A DNA stretch of 64,000 bases from Myxosarcina sp. GA_180221_E-2-1-MAG-40_15. Lineage in GTDB: Bacteria; Cyanobacteriota; Cyanobacteriia; Cyanobacteriales; Xenococcaceae. The notes beneath the pieces are model-generated. The model was not told the origin of the DNA. It was given only the letters and a program-made list of their open reading frames with translations, and did not search any database. Positions 37,589-45,818 of this stretch are shown one piece after another; the stretch's first letter is position 1; the number at the start of each line of letters is the position of its first letter. The DNA lies in contig JAIMKV010000008.1 of the NCBI GenBank assembly GCA_020692205.1, forward strand, positions 1 through 64,000. Direction: 5' to 3'. The translations under genes were made by a program, and so were the position numbers.

Positions 37589-38143
37589 ATGAACATGGCT
37601 TCGATTATTTATAAGTGGTCGATAGATGAATGGCATGAATTAGTGGACTCAGGAGTATTAGAAGGAAAGCCTGTCGAACTTCTAGAAGGAAATATAGTTG
37701 AAATGAGTCCTGAAGGAATTGAACATAGTTATACGAATCAATCAGTCAGTGATTACCTTACCAATTTGCTTCGCGGAAAAGCCCATATTAGAGATGCTCA
37801 TCCCATCACCTTAGATAATAGCGAACCAGAACCCGATATTGCGATCGTTCAACTGCCAACAACTATTTATCGCCAACACCATCCTTTTCCCCAGAATATC
37901 TATTTGCTGATCGAGGTATCTAATAGAACTTTAAAGAAGGATCTCGAAGCAAAAATTATTACTTATGCTCGTAACGGTATACCTGAATATTGGGTGATAG
38001 ATTTAAAGAATAAAAAGCTAATCGTACACACTCAACCACAAAACGGTATTTATTCAAAAATTGTTGAATACCAATCGGGAACAATTACACCTCAAACCTT
38101 CCCTGATATTGATATCGATTTGAGTAAACTACTGCTATATTAA
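37589..38143 (+). CDS. Uma2-family endonuclease-like protein (DUF820)
   Basis: 184 residues. The family is abundant in cyanobacteria and has a PD-(D/E)xK-like fold. Conserved elements are WSIDEWHELVDSGVLEGKPVELLEGNIVEMSPEG, of which only short parts are diagnostic (VELLEGNIVEMSP), EPEPDIAIV with the aspartate, IYLLIEVSNRTLKKD with the Glu and the Lys, and KxxYARNGIPEYWVIDL. Nuclease activity is inferred from the family; the cellular role is not known. A second start four bases into the gene (MASIIYK) is possible. It lies about 105 bases after the helicase. Confidence 0.9.
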   Translation: MNMASIIYKWSIDEWHELVDSGVLEGKPVELLEGNIVEMSPEGIEHSYTNQSVSDYLTNLLRGKAHIRDAHPITLDNSEPEPDIAIVQLPTTIYRQHHPFPQNIYLLIEVSNRTLKKDLEAKIITYARNGIPEYWVIDLKNKKLIVHTQPQNGIYSKIVEYQSGTITPQTFPDIDIDLSKLLLY

Positions 38144-38582
38144 TATTTTATTTTTTGTCAAATAATTGGAAATTGGTGGCAAAGAAATTATTTATAAAGT
38201 ATTTTCTATATTCTAGATTTGCTCATCCTACAAGCTACGGGCGATCGCACTCTAATTTTAAACTAATTCGCAAGTCATAGAAAGAGAAAATGCCCAGCCT
38301 ACCAGAATATTATTAGCTAATAGTAAAATGTTTTGGTTGAGAGATTAGAAATTAATGATTACTAGTAACGAATTGGATTGGTTAGCGGTATGCGGTTATT
38401 TAGGGATAACGTTGTTGGTGATGTGGCGCATTTTTAAGTAATGAATATGTTACGAGCCGCACATAAAAACTATTATAAATTGATTATAAAACAGTTTTCT
38501 TGGCAAAAAATGGAAATTGAAGTAACCTAAATTGTGAATTAAATATGATTGTAAACTAAATTTTTTAGCCTAAACTAATTAT
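38144..38582. other. intergenic region with a possible 28-codon gene
   Basis: About 440 bases between the Uma2 gene and the epimerase gene. It is AT-rich and holds one short open frame with membrane character (38355-38441), listed separately. No RNA gene or terminator was recognised. Confidence 0.5.
38355..38441 (+). CDS. putative 28-residue single-span membrane protein
   Basis: The frame encodes 28 residues: a polar N terminus (MITSNELDW), a single hydrophobic helix (LAVCGYLGITLLVMW) and a basic end (RIFK) that would place it N-out or anchored by the positive-inside rule. The ATG has a weak GAGA sequence about 14 bases upstream. It resembles the small cyanobacterial membrane subunits in size only; I recognise no specific one. 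It could be a chance frame. Confidence 0.35.
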   Translation: MITSNELDWLAVCGYLGITLLVMWRIFK

Positions 38583-39593
38583 ATGAAACGGATTTTTATT
38601 ACTGGGGCAAGTGGTTGTATTGGTCACTACATGTCAGAGACATTAATTCAAAATACCAATCACGAACTATATTTGCTGGTAAGAAATCCACGTAAGCTTC
38701 AGTTTGATTATCAGGCTCGTCCAGGAATTCATCTTTTAGTTGGGGATATGTCTCGTATTGAAGAATACAGCGATCTCCTCCTGAAAGATATTGATGTAGC
38801 GATCTTAGCTGCAACAGCTTGGGGAGGAACAGGAGAAACCTACGATATTAATGTCGTGAAAACCTTGGCGTTAATCAATCTGCTCAATCCCAAAATTTGT
38901 GAGCGAGTTATTTATTTCTCCACTGCTAGTATTTTAGATCGCAATAATCAATTACTATTGCCTGCAAGTCAATTCGGTCATGATTATATTCGTACCAAGT
39001 ATCAATGTTTTTTCCAACTGAACAAACAGGCAATGTCTTCGACTAGCCCTAAAGGATTAGCTAACGCGTCCTCCGCAATCGCCGATAAAATCATCGCTGT
39101 CTTTCCAACTTTAGTTTTTGGCGGCGAAAAAAACAAGCCCTATTCTCATTTGAGTGCGGGAATCACCGATGTAACCAAATGGATTGGCTTGATTCGTTGG
39201 TTTAGCCTTGATGGTAGTTTTCACTTTATCCATGCTCAAGATATCGCCGCAGTAATTAGTTATTTGGTCGAAAATCCCGACTTTTCCCCGACACCAAAAG
39301 CAGAAAGCTCAGGAGTAGACTGTTTAGTATTAGGGAATCCTGCCATCTCCGTCGATCAGGCGATCGCGGAAATAACTAGCTATTTTAATCAAAGGGTTTA
39401 TCTACGTATTCCTCTTTATGTATGGCTAACTAACATCTTTATTAAAATCTTTCGCATTCAGATGGATTCTTGGAGTCGCTTCTCCCTCAATTACCGTCAT
39501 TTTACCTACAAAAACCCCGTTACCCCTGCTAGCTTTGGCATGCAGAATTACTGTTCCACCGTCGAAGATTTATTGAAAGTTTCAGGTGTCTGA
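38583..39593 (+). CDS. NAD-dependent epimerase/dehydratase (extended SDR)
   Basis: 336 residues. The Rossmann glycine motif is ITGASGCIG (6-14), a serine-containing STAS (112-117) and the catalytic Y-x3-K is YIRTK (135-139). The substrate is likely a nucleotide sugar or related alcohol. Residues about 151-168 (near SSTSPKGLANASS) look like an insertion relative to typical members, and the underlying DNA (39046-39061) is identical to part of the repeat at 9399-9414. It converges on the dioxygenase gene, with stops three bases apart. Confidence 0.9.
   Translation: MKRIFITGASGCIGHYMSETLIQNTNHELYLLVRNPRKLQFDYQARPGIHLLVGDMSRIEEYSDLLLKDIDVAILAATAWGGTGETYDINVVKTLALINLLNPKICERVIYFSTASILDRNNQLLLPASQFGHDYIRTKYQCFFQLNKQAMSSTSPKGLANASSAIADKIIAVFPTLVFGGEKNKPYSHLSAGITDVTKWIGLIRWFSLDGSFHFIHAQDIAAVISYLVENPDFSPTPKAESSGVDCLVLGNPAISVDQAIAEITSYFNQRVYLRIPLYVWLTNIFIKIFRIQMDSWSRFSLNYRHFTYKNPVTPASFGMQNYCSTVEDLLKVSGV
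39046..39083. repeat. genomic repeat fragment inside a coding sequence
   Basis: GCCCTAAAGGATTAGC at 39046-39061 is identical to 9399-9414. The bases that follow (CGCGTCCTCCGC and so on) also resemble the continuation of the intergenic repeat (CGCGTCCTTTGC). It is in frame and adds residues SPKGLANASS or so to the epimerase. Confidence 0.6.
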
Positions 39594-39595
39594 AC

Positions 39596-40267
39596 TTACA
39601 AATCTGCCCATTTACGGAGTAGGTTAGCAATACTTTTAGAAACCAGATCGAACTCGGGGACTTTTCCTGACTTAGCGAAGATGGCACGACGAGCGGTTTC
39701 CAAATCAAACAGAATTTCGCGATCGCCCGCGTCACGTATAATACTTTGTACCCAACCTACCACAACTAATCTCGTTCCTTTAGTGACTGGATTGACACGA
39801 TGCAGAGTAGTGGAAGGATAAACAATCGCCGAACCAGCCTCTAATTTATAGCTTTGTTCTGACTGTACTCCTTCAATAACTAGTTCTCCGCCTTCGTAGT
39901 CTTGAGGTGAATTGAGAAATAGAGTCAAAGAAAGATCAGAACGGCATAAACCAGAACTACTGCCCATTAGGGCATTATCAACATGGGTATCATAAGACAT
40001 TCCTCGCTCATATCGGCTAAATAGTAATGAATGAATGAGCTTGGGGCGAATAGCTGACTGAAATAAGGCGTTGGTATTAATAGCAGTGCGAACCTTGGTT
40101 TTTAACTCCTTCTGAGATGCTCCTGCCTTTAACTGCTGGTTGTTCTTAACTAACTTAGCGTGCCATCCTGCGGTAAGTTTACCATCAACAAATTCAGCCT
40201 GTTCTAAAACTTGCGTGATATTTGCTAACTCATCGGGAGAAAGTAGGTGATCGATTGAGAAAATCAT
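39596..40267 (-). CDS. Fe(II)/2-oxoglutarate dioxygenase, PKHD hydroxylase type
   Basis: 223 residues. It has the HxD...H iron triad: H95 and D97 in SYDTHVDNALMG and H156 in TTLHRVNPV, with the 2-oxoglutarate-binding arginine at about 166 (GTRLVVV). The flanking motifs SLTLFLNSP and YEGGELVIEG are typical of the bacterial PKHD-type (PiuC/YbiX-like) hydroxylases, often linked to iron uptake. No TonB receptor lies nearby in this window. The gene lies between a convergent epimerase and a GT1 gene on its own strand (about 80 bases upstream). Confidence 0.93.
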   Translation of the reverse strand: MIFSIDHLLSPDELANITQVLEQAEFVDGKLTAGWHAKLVKNNQQLKAGASQKELKTKVRTAINTNALFQSAIRPKLIHSLLFSRYERGMSYDTHVDNALMGSSSGLCRSDLSLTLFLNSPQDYEGGELVIEGVQSEQSYKLEAGSAIVYPSTTLHRVNPVTKGTRLVVVGWVQSIIRDAGDREILFDLETARRAIFAKSGKVPEFDLVSKSIANLLRKWADL

Positions 40268-40347
40268 AAATTGGTGGAACGGTTCAAATTAAAGTTATTT
40301 GATGGAGTTGGTTAGTTGCTATTTCTCTTGCCGCGACATTTATTGGT

Positions 40348-41601
40348 TCAAGCTATAACTTGCTCAATAATTTTGGCTGCTTTGGTTACACCTCCAGCTT
40401 GTTCAATTTCGGCTTTAAGTCTCAAAGCATTTTGTCGGTATTCGGGTTGAGTTAAAACCTGATAAATAGCTGTTTTCAGAGTGTCTACGGTGCAATGATT
40501 CAAGTCAATTACTTCTCCTGTTTTTGTCCAAGCTATGCGTTTAGCTACGGCTGGCTGATCGTTGGTTATGGGAATAGCGATCATTGGCACAGCGTTACTC
40601 AAAGATTCTAAAGTCGTATTCATTCCCCCATGAGTTATACACAGTTTAGCCCGCTCAAGTAAAGCCAACTGAGGCGCTGCTTTAACCACAATCGGTGAAC
40701 CAGGAACATAGCCTAATTCCTCTGGTTCAGTTGCGCCTCCTAAGGAAATAACTAACTGAGCGTCTAAACCCAAACAGGCATAAGCAATTTGAATAAAAAC
40801 CCCAAGTATTTTATTTTGAACTGTACCTAGTGAAGCGTAAATTAAAGGTTGATCAGTTAACTTGTCCCAGGGGAAAGGTATCTCGGTACGAGCAATGTCA
40901 TTAATCAATGGCCCAACAAAATGAAAGTAGTCTGGTAATTCTTGGCGAGGAAACTCAAGGCTTGGTGGTTGCTGGCTGATAATCGCTCTTGTTGACCAAA
41001 GATCAAGTTGCTCTTGACTAGATAAAGCTTTCAAACCCCATTTCTCTCGATACTGATTAACGATTAGCTGGATTGGTATACCTGCCAGTTTTAGTAAATT
41101 AGTCCCAAGCTGGTTACGGAGTTGTCCCAACCATGAAGGATCGTAATTCCAGCCTGTCAAAGAAGGGGGAACAGTAGATTCAGAATTTAACAATAAAGCG
41201 TTGCAGATAGTGATAAACGGTAAGTTTAAATATTCAGCGATCGTCGAACCTTCAAATAAAACCTGATCGATTAACAAAACTTCAATACCTACTTGTTTAC
41301 AGGCTTGCGGAACTTCTTGTAAAACTACTTCCGTTCCTTGACGAAACAGATCGATAGTGTAAAGCAGCGCGAGGATGCCATCTAATTTACCTAAGCGCTC
41401 TTGCGATCGCTTGGCACTGCCCAAAGGAAACTTATTTACCCCGACAGGATAAAAATTTAACTTAGCAGCGATCGCATAAGATTCAACATCAGGTAATCCA
41501 AACAAGGTAACTTGATGTCCTCGCCGTTGCAGTTCATAACCCAAGGCACTCATTGGATTAAGATGTCCTGTACCTGGAGGACAAAGGATCCCAAATTTCA
41601 T
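40348..41601 (-). CDS. GT1-family glycosyltransferase (UGT/MGT-like)
   Basis: 417 residues. The N terminus (MKFGILCPPGTGHLNPMSAL) and the C-terminal nucleotide-binding block (CITHGGMNTTLESLSNAVPM, then PITNDQPAVAKRIA) are those of the GT-B family 1 that glycosylates small lipophilic acceptors, as zeaxanthin, sterol and macrolide glucosyltransferases do. In cyanobacteria a carotenoid or sterol-like acceptor is plausible but cannot be shown from the sequence. No carotenoid genes are nearby. Confidence 0.92.
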   Translation of the reverse strand: MKFGILCPPGTGHLNPMSALGYELQRRGHQVTLFGLPDVESYAIAAKLNFYPVGVNKFPLGSAKRSQERLGKLDGILALLYTIDLFRQGTEVVLQEVPQACKQVGIEVLLIDQVLFEGSTIAEYLNLPFITICNALLLNSESTVPPSLTGWNYDPSWLGQLRNQLGTNLLKLAGIPIQLIVNQYREKWGLKALSSQEQLDLWSTRAIISQQPPSLEFPRQELPDYFHFVGPLINDIARTEIPFPWDKLTDQPLIYASLGTVQNKILGVFIQIAYACLGLDAQLVISLGGATEPEELGYVPGSPIVVKAAPQLALLERAKLCITHGGMNTTLESLSNAVPMIAIPITNDQPAVAKRIAWTKTGEVIDLNHCTVDTLKTAIYQVLTQPEYRQNALRLKAEIEQAGGVTKAAKIIEQVIA

Positions 41602-41659
41602 AAGTCAAGCGTTAAAAGAGATAACTAGTTAAATTATCTCTTAGACACCTGATTAATAC

Positions 41660-42484
41660 CTACTTACTCAACTCAATCTGAGAAACCAAACCATAAACTT
41701 CTGAAGGGTCTTTTACAGGTGCTGGTGGTGGTTCAATAGACGGCCAGGCGGTTTTTAATTCAGCCATGCTGTCGGTAATAGTTTGATGACCTTCGGGATC
41801 TGTTTGACTCTTTTGCTCGGCAATTGTTTGATACAGTTCATCGGCGTAAAGGACAAAACCTCTAGAATCCTGATATTCAACTACTTCCACAAATTGGTTG
41901 TTAGCGATCGCTGCTTCATATTCTGTTGCCGCAGTTTTGAGCATTTCTACAATTACATCCATCGTGAATTCGGGTGAGTTGCGTTGTGATTCAGGAATAG
42001 CTGCGATCGCTTGGTCGATTGAGGCTAAAGACTCATCAAATAAAGTTTGCATTTGTGGAGAATCTGGCGCGGATACTGCCAGATCGTGTAGCTGATTTAA
42101 GGTTGGCTTAAAGTCTTGCACTCCCTTTTGTGGTAGCACTGGTTCAATACCACTATAAAGTTCCTCGACAGGATGTCCGATATGAGGTTCTGCCTGTTCG
42201 TAATTTTTTAGCTCAATCAGTTCTTGTGCAGCAATTAAATGACCTTTCATTAAGCCAAGAGTAGTCATGTAGTCTACATCAGGGTTACTAGCGGAAGTGC
42301 CGCCTTCACCGCCTTCACCGCCTTCACCGCCCTCAGCCCCCTGAGCTATCAATAAGTAGTCAGCAGTAGGATTATCGACCATTTCATCTGCTTCGTGAGC
42401 GTTTGTGGATAAAGTTTGAGTTCCCACTGTAGTTGCCAAACCAAAGGCTAAAAATAATTCTATAGTTTTAATTCGAGTAGACAT
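41660..42484 (-). CDS. periplasmic protein with EGG repeats, unknown function
   Basis: 274 residues from the ATG at 42484; an upstream in-frame ATG at 42556 would add 24 residues before a recognisable signal peptide and is less likely. A signal peptide (about 5-28) is followed by a Gly/Glu tract, EGGEGGEGGEGG (about 52-63), encoded by near-perfect nine-base repeats (about 42298-42345), then an all-helical domain (about 70-270) with MKGHLIAAQELIELKNYEQAEPHIGHPVEELY. Two histidines and many acidic residues could bind metal. It lies directly downstream of the multicopper oxidase gene on the same strand (114 bases between) and may be its partner. Confidence 0.78.
   Translation of the reverse strand: MSTRIKTIELFLAFGLATTVGTQTLSTNAHEADEMVDNPTADYLLIAQGAEGGEGGEGGEGGTSASNPDVDYMTTLGLMKGHLIAAQELIELKNYEQAEPHIGHPVEELYSGIEPVLPQKGVQDFKPTLNQLHDLAVSAPDSPQMQTLFDESLASIDQAIAAIPESQRNSPEFTMDVIVEMLKTAATEYEAAIANNQFVEVVEYQDSRGFVLYADELYQTIAEQKSQTDPEGHQTITDSMAELKTAWPSIEPPPAPVKDPSEVYGLVSQIELSK
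42298..42345. repeat. nine-base tandem repeat encoding EGG units
   Basis: CCGCCTTCA is repeated in tandem on the plus strand (read as EGG codons on the minus strand), about four units with small variation. It lies inside the periplasmic protein gene and makes the coding tract prone to length change. Confidence 0.8.
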
Positions 42485-42598
42485 GAAATTATTATTGATA
42501 TTTATACTTAATTTGTTCTGAAGTAGTACTGTACTAGTGTTGAGAATTAAAGTCAATAATTTTAAAAATCAATAATTTTTATTGGGAGTTGAACCAAA

Positions 42599-43600
42599 TT
42601 ATACTGCTTCGGAAATCACATCGAAGTATCCCATGCAGCCATGTTCGGCAATATAGTCTTGATGGGGATGAAACATATATTTACCTGGATATTTATAGGC
42701 AAACTCTAAAATATGGCGTTCAGCAGTCCCCATGGTAATTACATCGCTTTCCTCATTAGGTTCTAGGCTACGACCAGTACGATATACCTGGAACATATTG
42801 GCATGAATATGAAAAGTAACGGCGGGATCGAACTCAATCATATTGAGTATATAAAGGCGGATTAATTGATTTTGATAAATTGGAATTGGATAATCACGAT
42901 AATAGTTAGGGATTCCATTAAAAGCATACAGTTCATTCACACCGTCACTATCGAGGTCGTAAGCACCCATCACCATCACCATTTCATCTGCATCAGGGCG
43001 ACCTTCAGGGGGATCGACAATGAACAAGCCATATAGTCCCTTGCCTACATGACGGGTTATAGGCGCAACATGACAATGATAAGGATGAACGCCATAGGGT
43101 TCGGCATCAAACTCATAGACAGCTGTCTTATCTCGACGTATCGAGGTCATTCCGTCCATCTCGGCAGGATGCGTACCGTGGAAGTGCAGACTATGGGAAT
43201 GCCCGTCTTGATTATGAAAGATAATCCGCACGCGATCGCCTTCGGTGGCTCTTAGGGTTGGGGCGGGGACGCGATCGTTCAAATTCCAGCTAACAAAAGT
43301 AATCGCGCTATTTAGCTGTATAGGTGTACTATGAGCATACACTTCAAACTCCCTTACGGTCTGCCCGTTTTCTTCTTTGAGAGTACCGTAGTCAAAATCT
43401 CTTAGAACCAACATCGGATTGAAGCTTAAATCAAGATAATTGTCTGTTTTTGGTATGGGAGGAATTTTAACCGAATTGGCAGCCTGAGCTTTGCCAGCAT
43501 TGAGCTTGAGTGCAGCAGCAGAAATACCGCCCGCCAGTAATCCCCATTGGATAAACTGACGGCGAGTCTTCAATCGGTCTAGGTGAAATAGGTCTGACAT
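42599..43600 (-). CDS. two-domain multicopper oxidase, Tat-exported
   Basis: 333 residues. A twin-arginine signal (TRRQFIQWG, 12-20) fits export of a folded metalloprotein. Domain 1 has copper motifs HSHSLHFHGTH (134-144) and HPYHCH (172-177) with Cys176 and His184; the type 1 loop HCHVAPITRHVGKGL has nitrite-reductase-like spacing and a leucine where the axial methionine would be. Domain 2 has HIH (264-266) and HPHQDYIAEHGCM (311-323), with proline in the usual cysteine position. So the type 1 copper is in domain 1 and the trinuclear site at the domain interface, as in two-domain (trimeric) laccases. The substrate is unknown; a metal or phenol is possible. Confidence 0.9.
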   Translation of the reverse strand: MSDLFHLDRLKTRRQFIQWGLLAGGISAAALKLNAGKAQAANSVKIPPIPKTDNYLDLSFNPMLVLRDFDYGTLKEENGQTVREFEVYAHSTPIQLNSAITFVSWNLNDRVPAPTLRATEGDRVRIIFHNQDGHSHSLHFHGTHPAEMDGMTSIRRDKTAVYEFDAEPYGVHPYHCHVAPITRHVGKGLYGLFIVDPPEGRPDADEMVMVMGAYDLDSDGVNELYAFNGIPNYYRDYPIPIYQNQLIRLYILNMIEFDPAVTFHIHANMFQVYRTGRSLEPNEESDVITMGTAERHILEFAYKYPGKYMFHPHQDYIAEHGCMGYFDVISEAV

Positions 43601-43871
43601 ATAAATTAAAAAGATTTAGAAAATAAGCAATAATATTTACAATCTAAATAAAATAATTGCATATTATTACCAATAATCAACTGATTAATTTTTTAAGAAG
43701 CAATAAGATCTCAGAAAATAATTATCTTTTAAGTTTTTCATCCTGCATTTAAAGCTGCCTCATCCTTTTGAAGATTTCCGTATATTTTCTATTAGACTAA
43801 TTACTATATTGAGAGTAAATTAGATTCGACTCAGGCAAAGCGTTACTAGTTTCTTGGAGCGATAAATCACA

Positions 43872-44909
43872 GTGGGTTTTCTAAATCGTTTTAATCTTTC
43901 GCGGGACATGGGAATAGATCTAGGTACTGCTAATACTTTGGTATACATATCTGGTAAAGGAATTGTCTTGGAAGAACCTTCTGTCATAGCGATTGACCGT
44001 AAAACAGAAACTCCAAGAGCATTCGGTAAAGAGGCAAAATTATTATTAGGACGCGCTCCTGAAAATATTGAAGCCCTGCGCCCACTTAAAGACGGTGTAA
44101 TTGCTGATTTTGATGCTACAGAAGCAATGATCCATGAATTTGTGAAGCGGGCTTTTGAAGGCAATCCCTTGGTTCATCCCCGCATGGTAATTGGCATTCC
44201 TAGTGGAGTGACCAAATTAGAACGTCGGGCGGTAATTGAAGCAGCTTCTAATGCAGGAGCGAGGGAAGTAGACTTGATTGAAGAACCTTTAGCAGCAGCT
44301 ATTGGTGCTGGTTTGCCGATTACCGAACCGACAGGCAACATGATTGTCGATATTGGGGGAGGGACAACAGAAGTTGCTGTAATTAGCTCTCAAGGCAAAG
44401 TAATCAGCGAATCAATTCGGATTGCCGGGGATGAATTAACTGAAGCAATTGCTAATCACATCAAAAAACAGCATAAGCTGGCGATTGGCGAAAATACTGC
44501 GGAAAATATTAAATTTACCCTGGGTTCGGCTTATCCAGTTGATCAGAATGAACGCACCCTAGAAGTAAGAGGCTTACATTTACTATCGGGATTACCCCGC
44601 ACGATTGAGGTTAGCGAAACGGAAATTCGTGAATGTCTTCAAGAATCAGTCAGAAACATCATTGACACGATTAAACGTACCTTAGAGCAAACTCCCCCAG
44701 ATTTAGCTGCGGATATTATTGACCGTGGCATCATGTTAGCAGGAGGTGGAGCAATGTTACGCGGACTAGATGTCGCGATTAGTCACGAAACAGGAATTGT
44801 GACTCATATTGCTGCTGAACCATTGAAATGTGTGGTTTTGGGTACAGGCAGAGTACTAGAAGACAAAACTTTGGATCGGGTATTTAGCGATCGCTCTACT
44901 CTATATTAA
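43872..44909 (+). CDS. mreB: rod-shape actin homologue MreB
   Basis: 345 residues with a GTG start, preceded at some distance by TTGGAGCG. It forms membrane-bound filaments that direct lateral peptidoglycan synthesis. ATP-binding actin motifs are all present: DLGTANTLVYI at the N terminus, VIADFDATEAMI, EPLAAAIGAGL, DIGGGTTEVAV and AGGGAMLRGLD. It is the first gene of mreBCD; mreC begins 19 bases after its stop. About 270 bases upstream are free of genes and divide it from the divergent multicopper oxidase. Confidence 0.97.
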   Translation: MGFLNRFNLSRDMGIDLGTANTLVYISGKGIVLEEPSVIAIDRKTETPRAFGKEAKLLLGRAPENIEALRPLKDGVIADFDATEAMIHEFVKRAFEGNPLVHPRMVIGIPSGVTKLERRAVIEAASNAGAREVDLIEEPLAAAIGAGLPITEPTGNMIVDIGGGTTEVAVISSQGKVISESIRIAGDELTEAIANHIKKQHKLAIGENTAENIKFTLGSAYPVDQNERTLEVRGLHLLSGLPRTIEVSETEIRECLQESVRNIIDTIKRTLEQTPPDLAADIIDRGIMLAGGGAMLRGLDVAISHETGIVTHIAAEPLKCVVLGTGRVLEDKTLDRVFSDRSTLY

Positions 44910-44928
44910 CTTAGATAAGACGTACAAC

Positions 44929-45675
44929 ATGAGTCGTTGGTGGGATAGATATGGTTTTCGCACAATACTGATCGTAGTCGCATTGATTATCGCTTTGTGG
45001 GTCAAACAAACTCAGGCTGCATTTCTATCTGAGGCTTACTCTTTTGTAGTAAGTCCGTTTCAGTCTCAAAAACAGCTTGCTATAGAGGATAGACTCACTA
45101 ACGCTCGAATTTTGGAGTTAGAGCAGCGTTTGACCGAATTAAATCGGCAAAATCAGCAGTTAAAGCAATTATTAAATTATGCTGATGCCCAAACAGTGAA
45201 AACTATTGCTACGCCTGTAATTCAACGTAGTCGCGATCGCTGGTGGAATCGAGTTACTTTGGGCAAAGGTAGCCAAGACGGGATTAACCCAGGATACATT
45301 GTTATGGGCATTGGGGGTTTGGCTGGGCGAGTTACTCACGTCACGCCCCACACCAGCCAGGTATTACTGATTAGCGATAATACCAGCCGAGTTGGTGCAG
45401 TTTTAAGTCGTAACCGTCAGCTAGGATATATTAAGGGGAAAGGTTCATCTATGGTGGTGATGCACTTTTTCGAGCAGGTAACAGATATCAAGTCAGGTGA
45501 TCAGGTTGCTACTTCCAGTCTTAGTAAACTATATCCTCCTGGTTTACCTATTGGTCAAGTCAAATCTACTAAGCAACAGAAAGATAACGCTTTAGAAGTA
45601 GAGGTTGAGTTGACTGCACCAATTGATATTTTAGAATGGGTGGTGGTGCAGTCTTTTGAACCAAGGTTAAATTAG
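44929..45675 (+). CDS. mreC: rod shape-determining protein MreC
   Basis: 248 residues. A single membrane helix near the N terminus (TILIVVALIIALWVK) anchors a coiled coil (about 55-90, EDRLTNARILELEQRLTE) and the periplasmic beta domain (PVIQRSRDRWWNRVTLGKG, GIGGLAGRVTHVTP, LLISDNTSRVGAVL). It links MreB to the wall synthases. It follows mreB closely and is separated from mreD by a heptamer repeat array that starts on its stop codon. Confidence 0.95.
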   Translation: MSRWWDRYGFRTILIVVALIIALWVKQTQAAFLSEAYSFVVSPFQSQKQLAIEDRLTNARILELEQRLTELNRQNQQLKQLLNYADAQTVKTIATPVIQRSRDRWWNRVTLGKGSQDGINPGYIVMGIGGLAGRVTHVTPHTSQVLLISDNTSRVGAVLSRNRQLGYIKGKGSSMVVMHFFEQVTDIKSGDQVATSSLSKLYPPGLPIGQVKSTKQQKDNALEVEVELTAPIDILEWVVVQSFEPRLN

Positions 45676-45736
45676 AAGTCAGAAGTCAGAAGTCAAAAGT
45701 CAGAAGTCAAAAGTCAAAAGTCAAAAGTCAGAAGTC
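45674..45736. repeat. heptameric short tandem repeat (AGAAGTC/AAAAGTC)
   Basis: Nine seven-base units in tandem, each AGAAGTC or AAAAGTC, start two bases before the last base of mreC (45675) and run into the mreC-mreD spacer. The same unit in the opposite orientation occurs at 53943-53997. These are the short tandemly repeated repetitive sequences known from many cyanobacteria. Confidence 0.92.
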
Positions 45737-45818
45737 AGAAGGTTAATCGCTACTTGTCATAGCTAGGATTATTTATCTAATTTCTAGTTGGAACAACTAT
45801 TAGTAAAACGTTTAAATA

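Noticed and set aside
35787-38143. Helicase, Uma2 and DUF4327 as a defence island
   Set aside because: No methylase, toxin, nuclease effector or phage-related gene accompanies them; Uma2 and DUF4327 are common housekeeping-type families in cyanobacteria.
45674-45736. Heptamer array as a CRISPR array
   Set aside because: Units are contiguous seven-base copies with no spacers and no cas genes are near.
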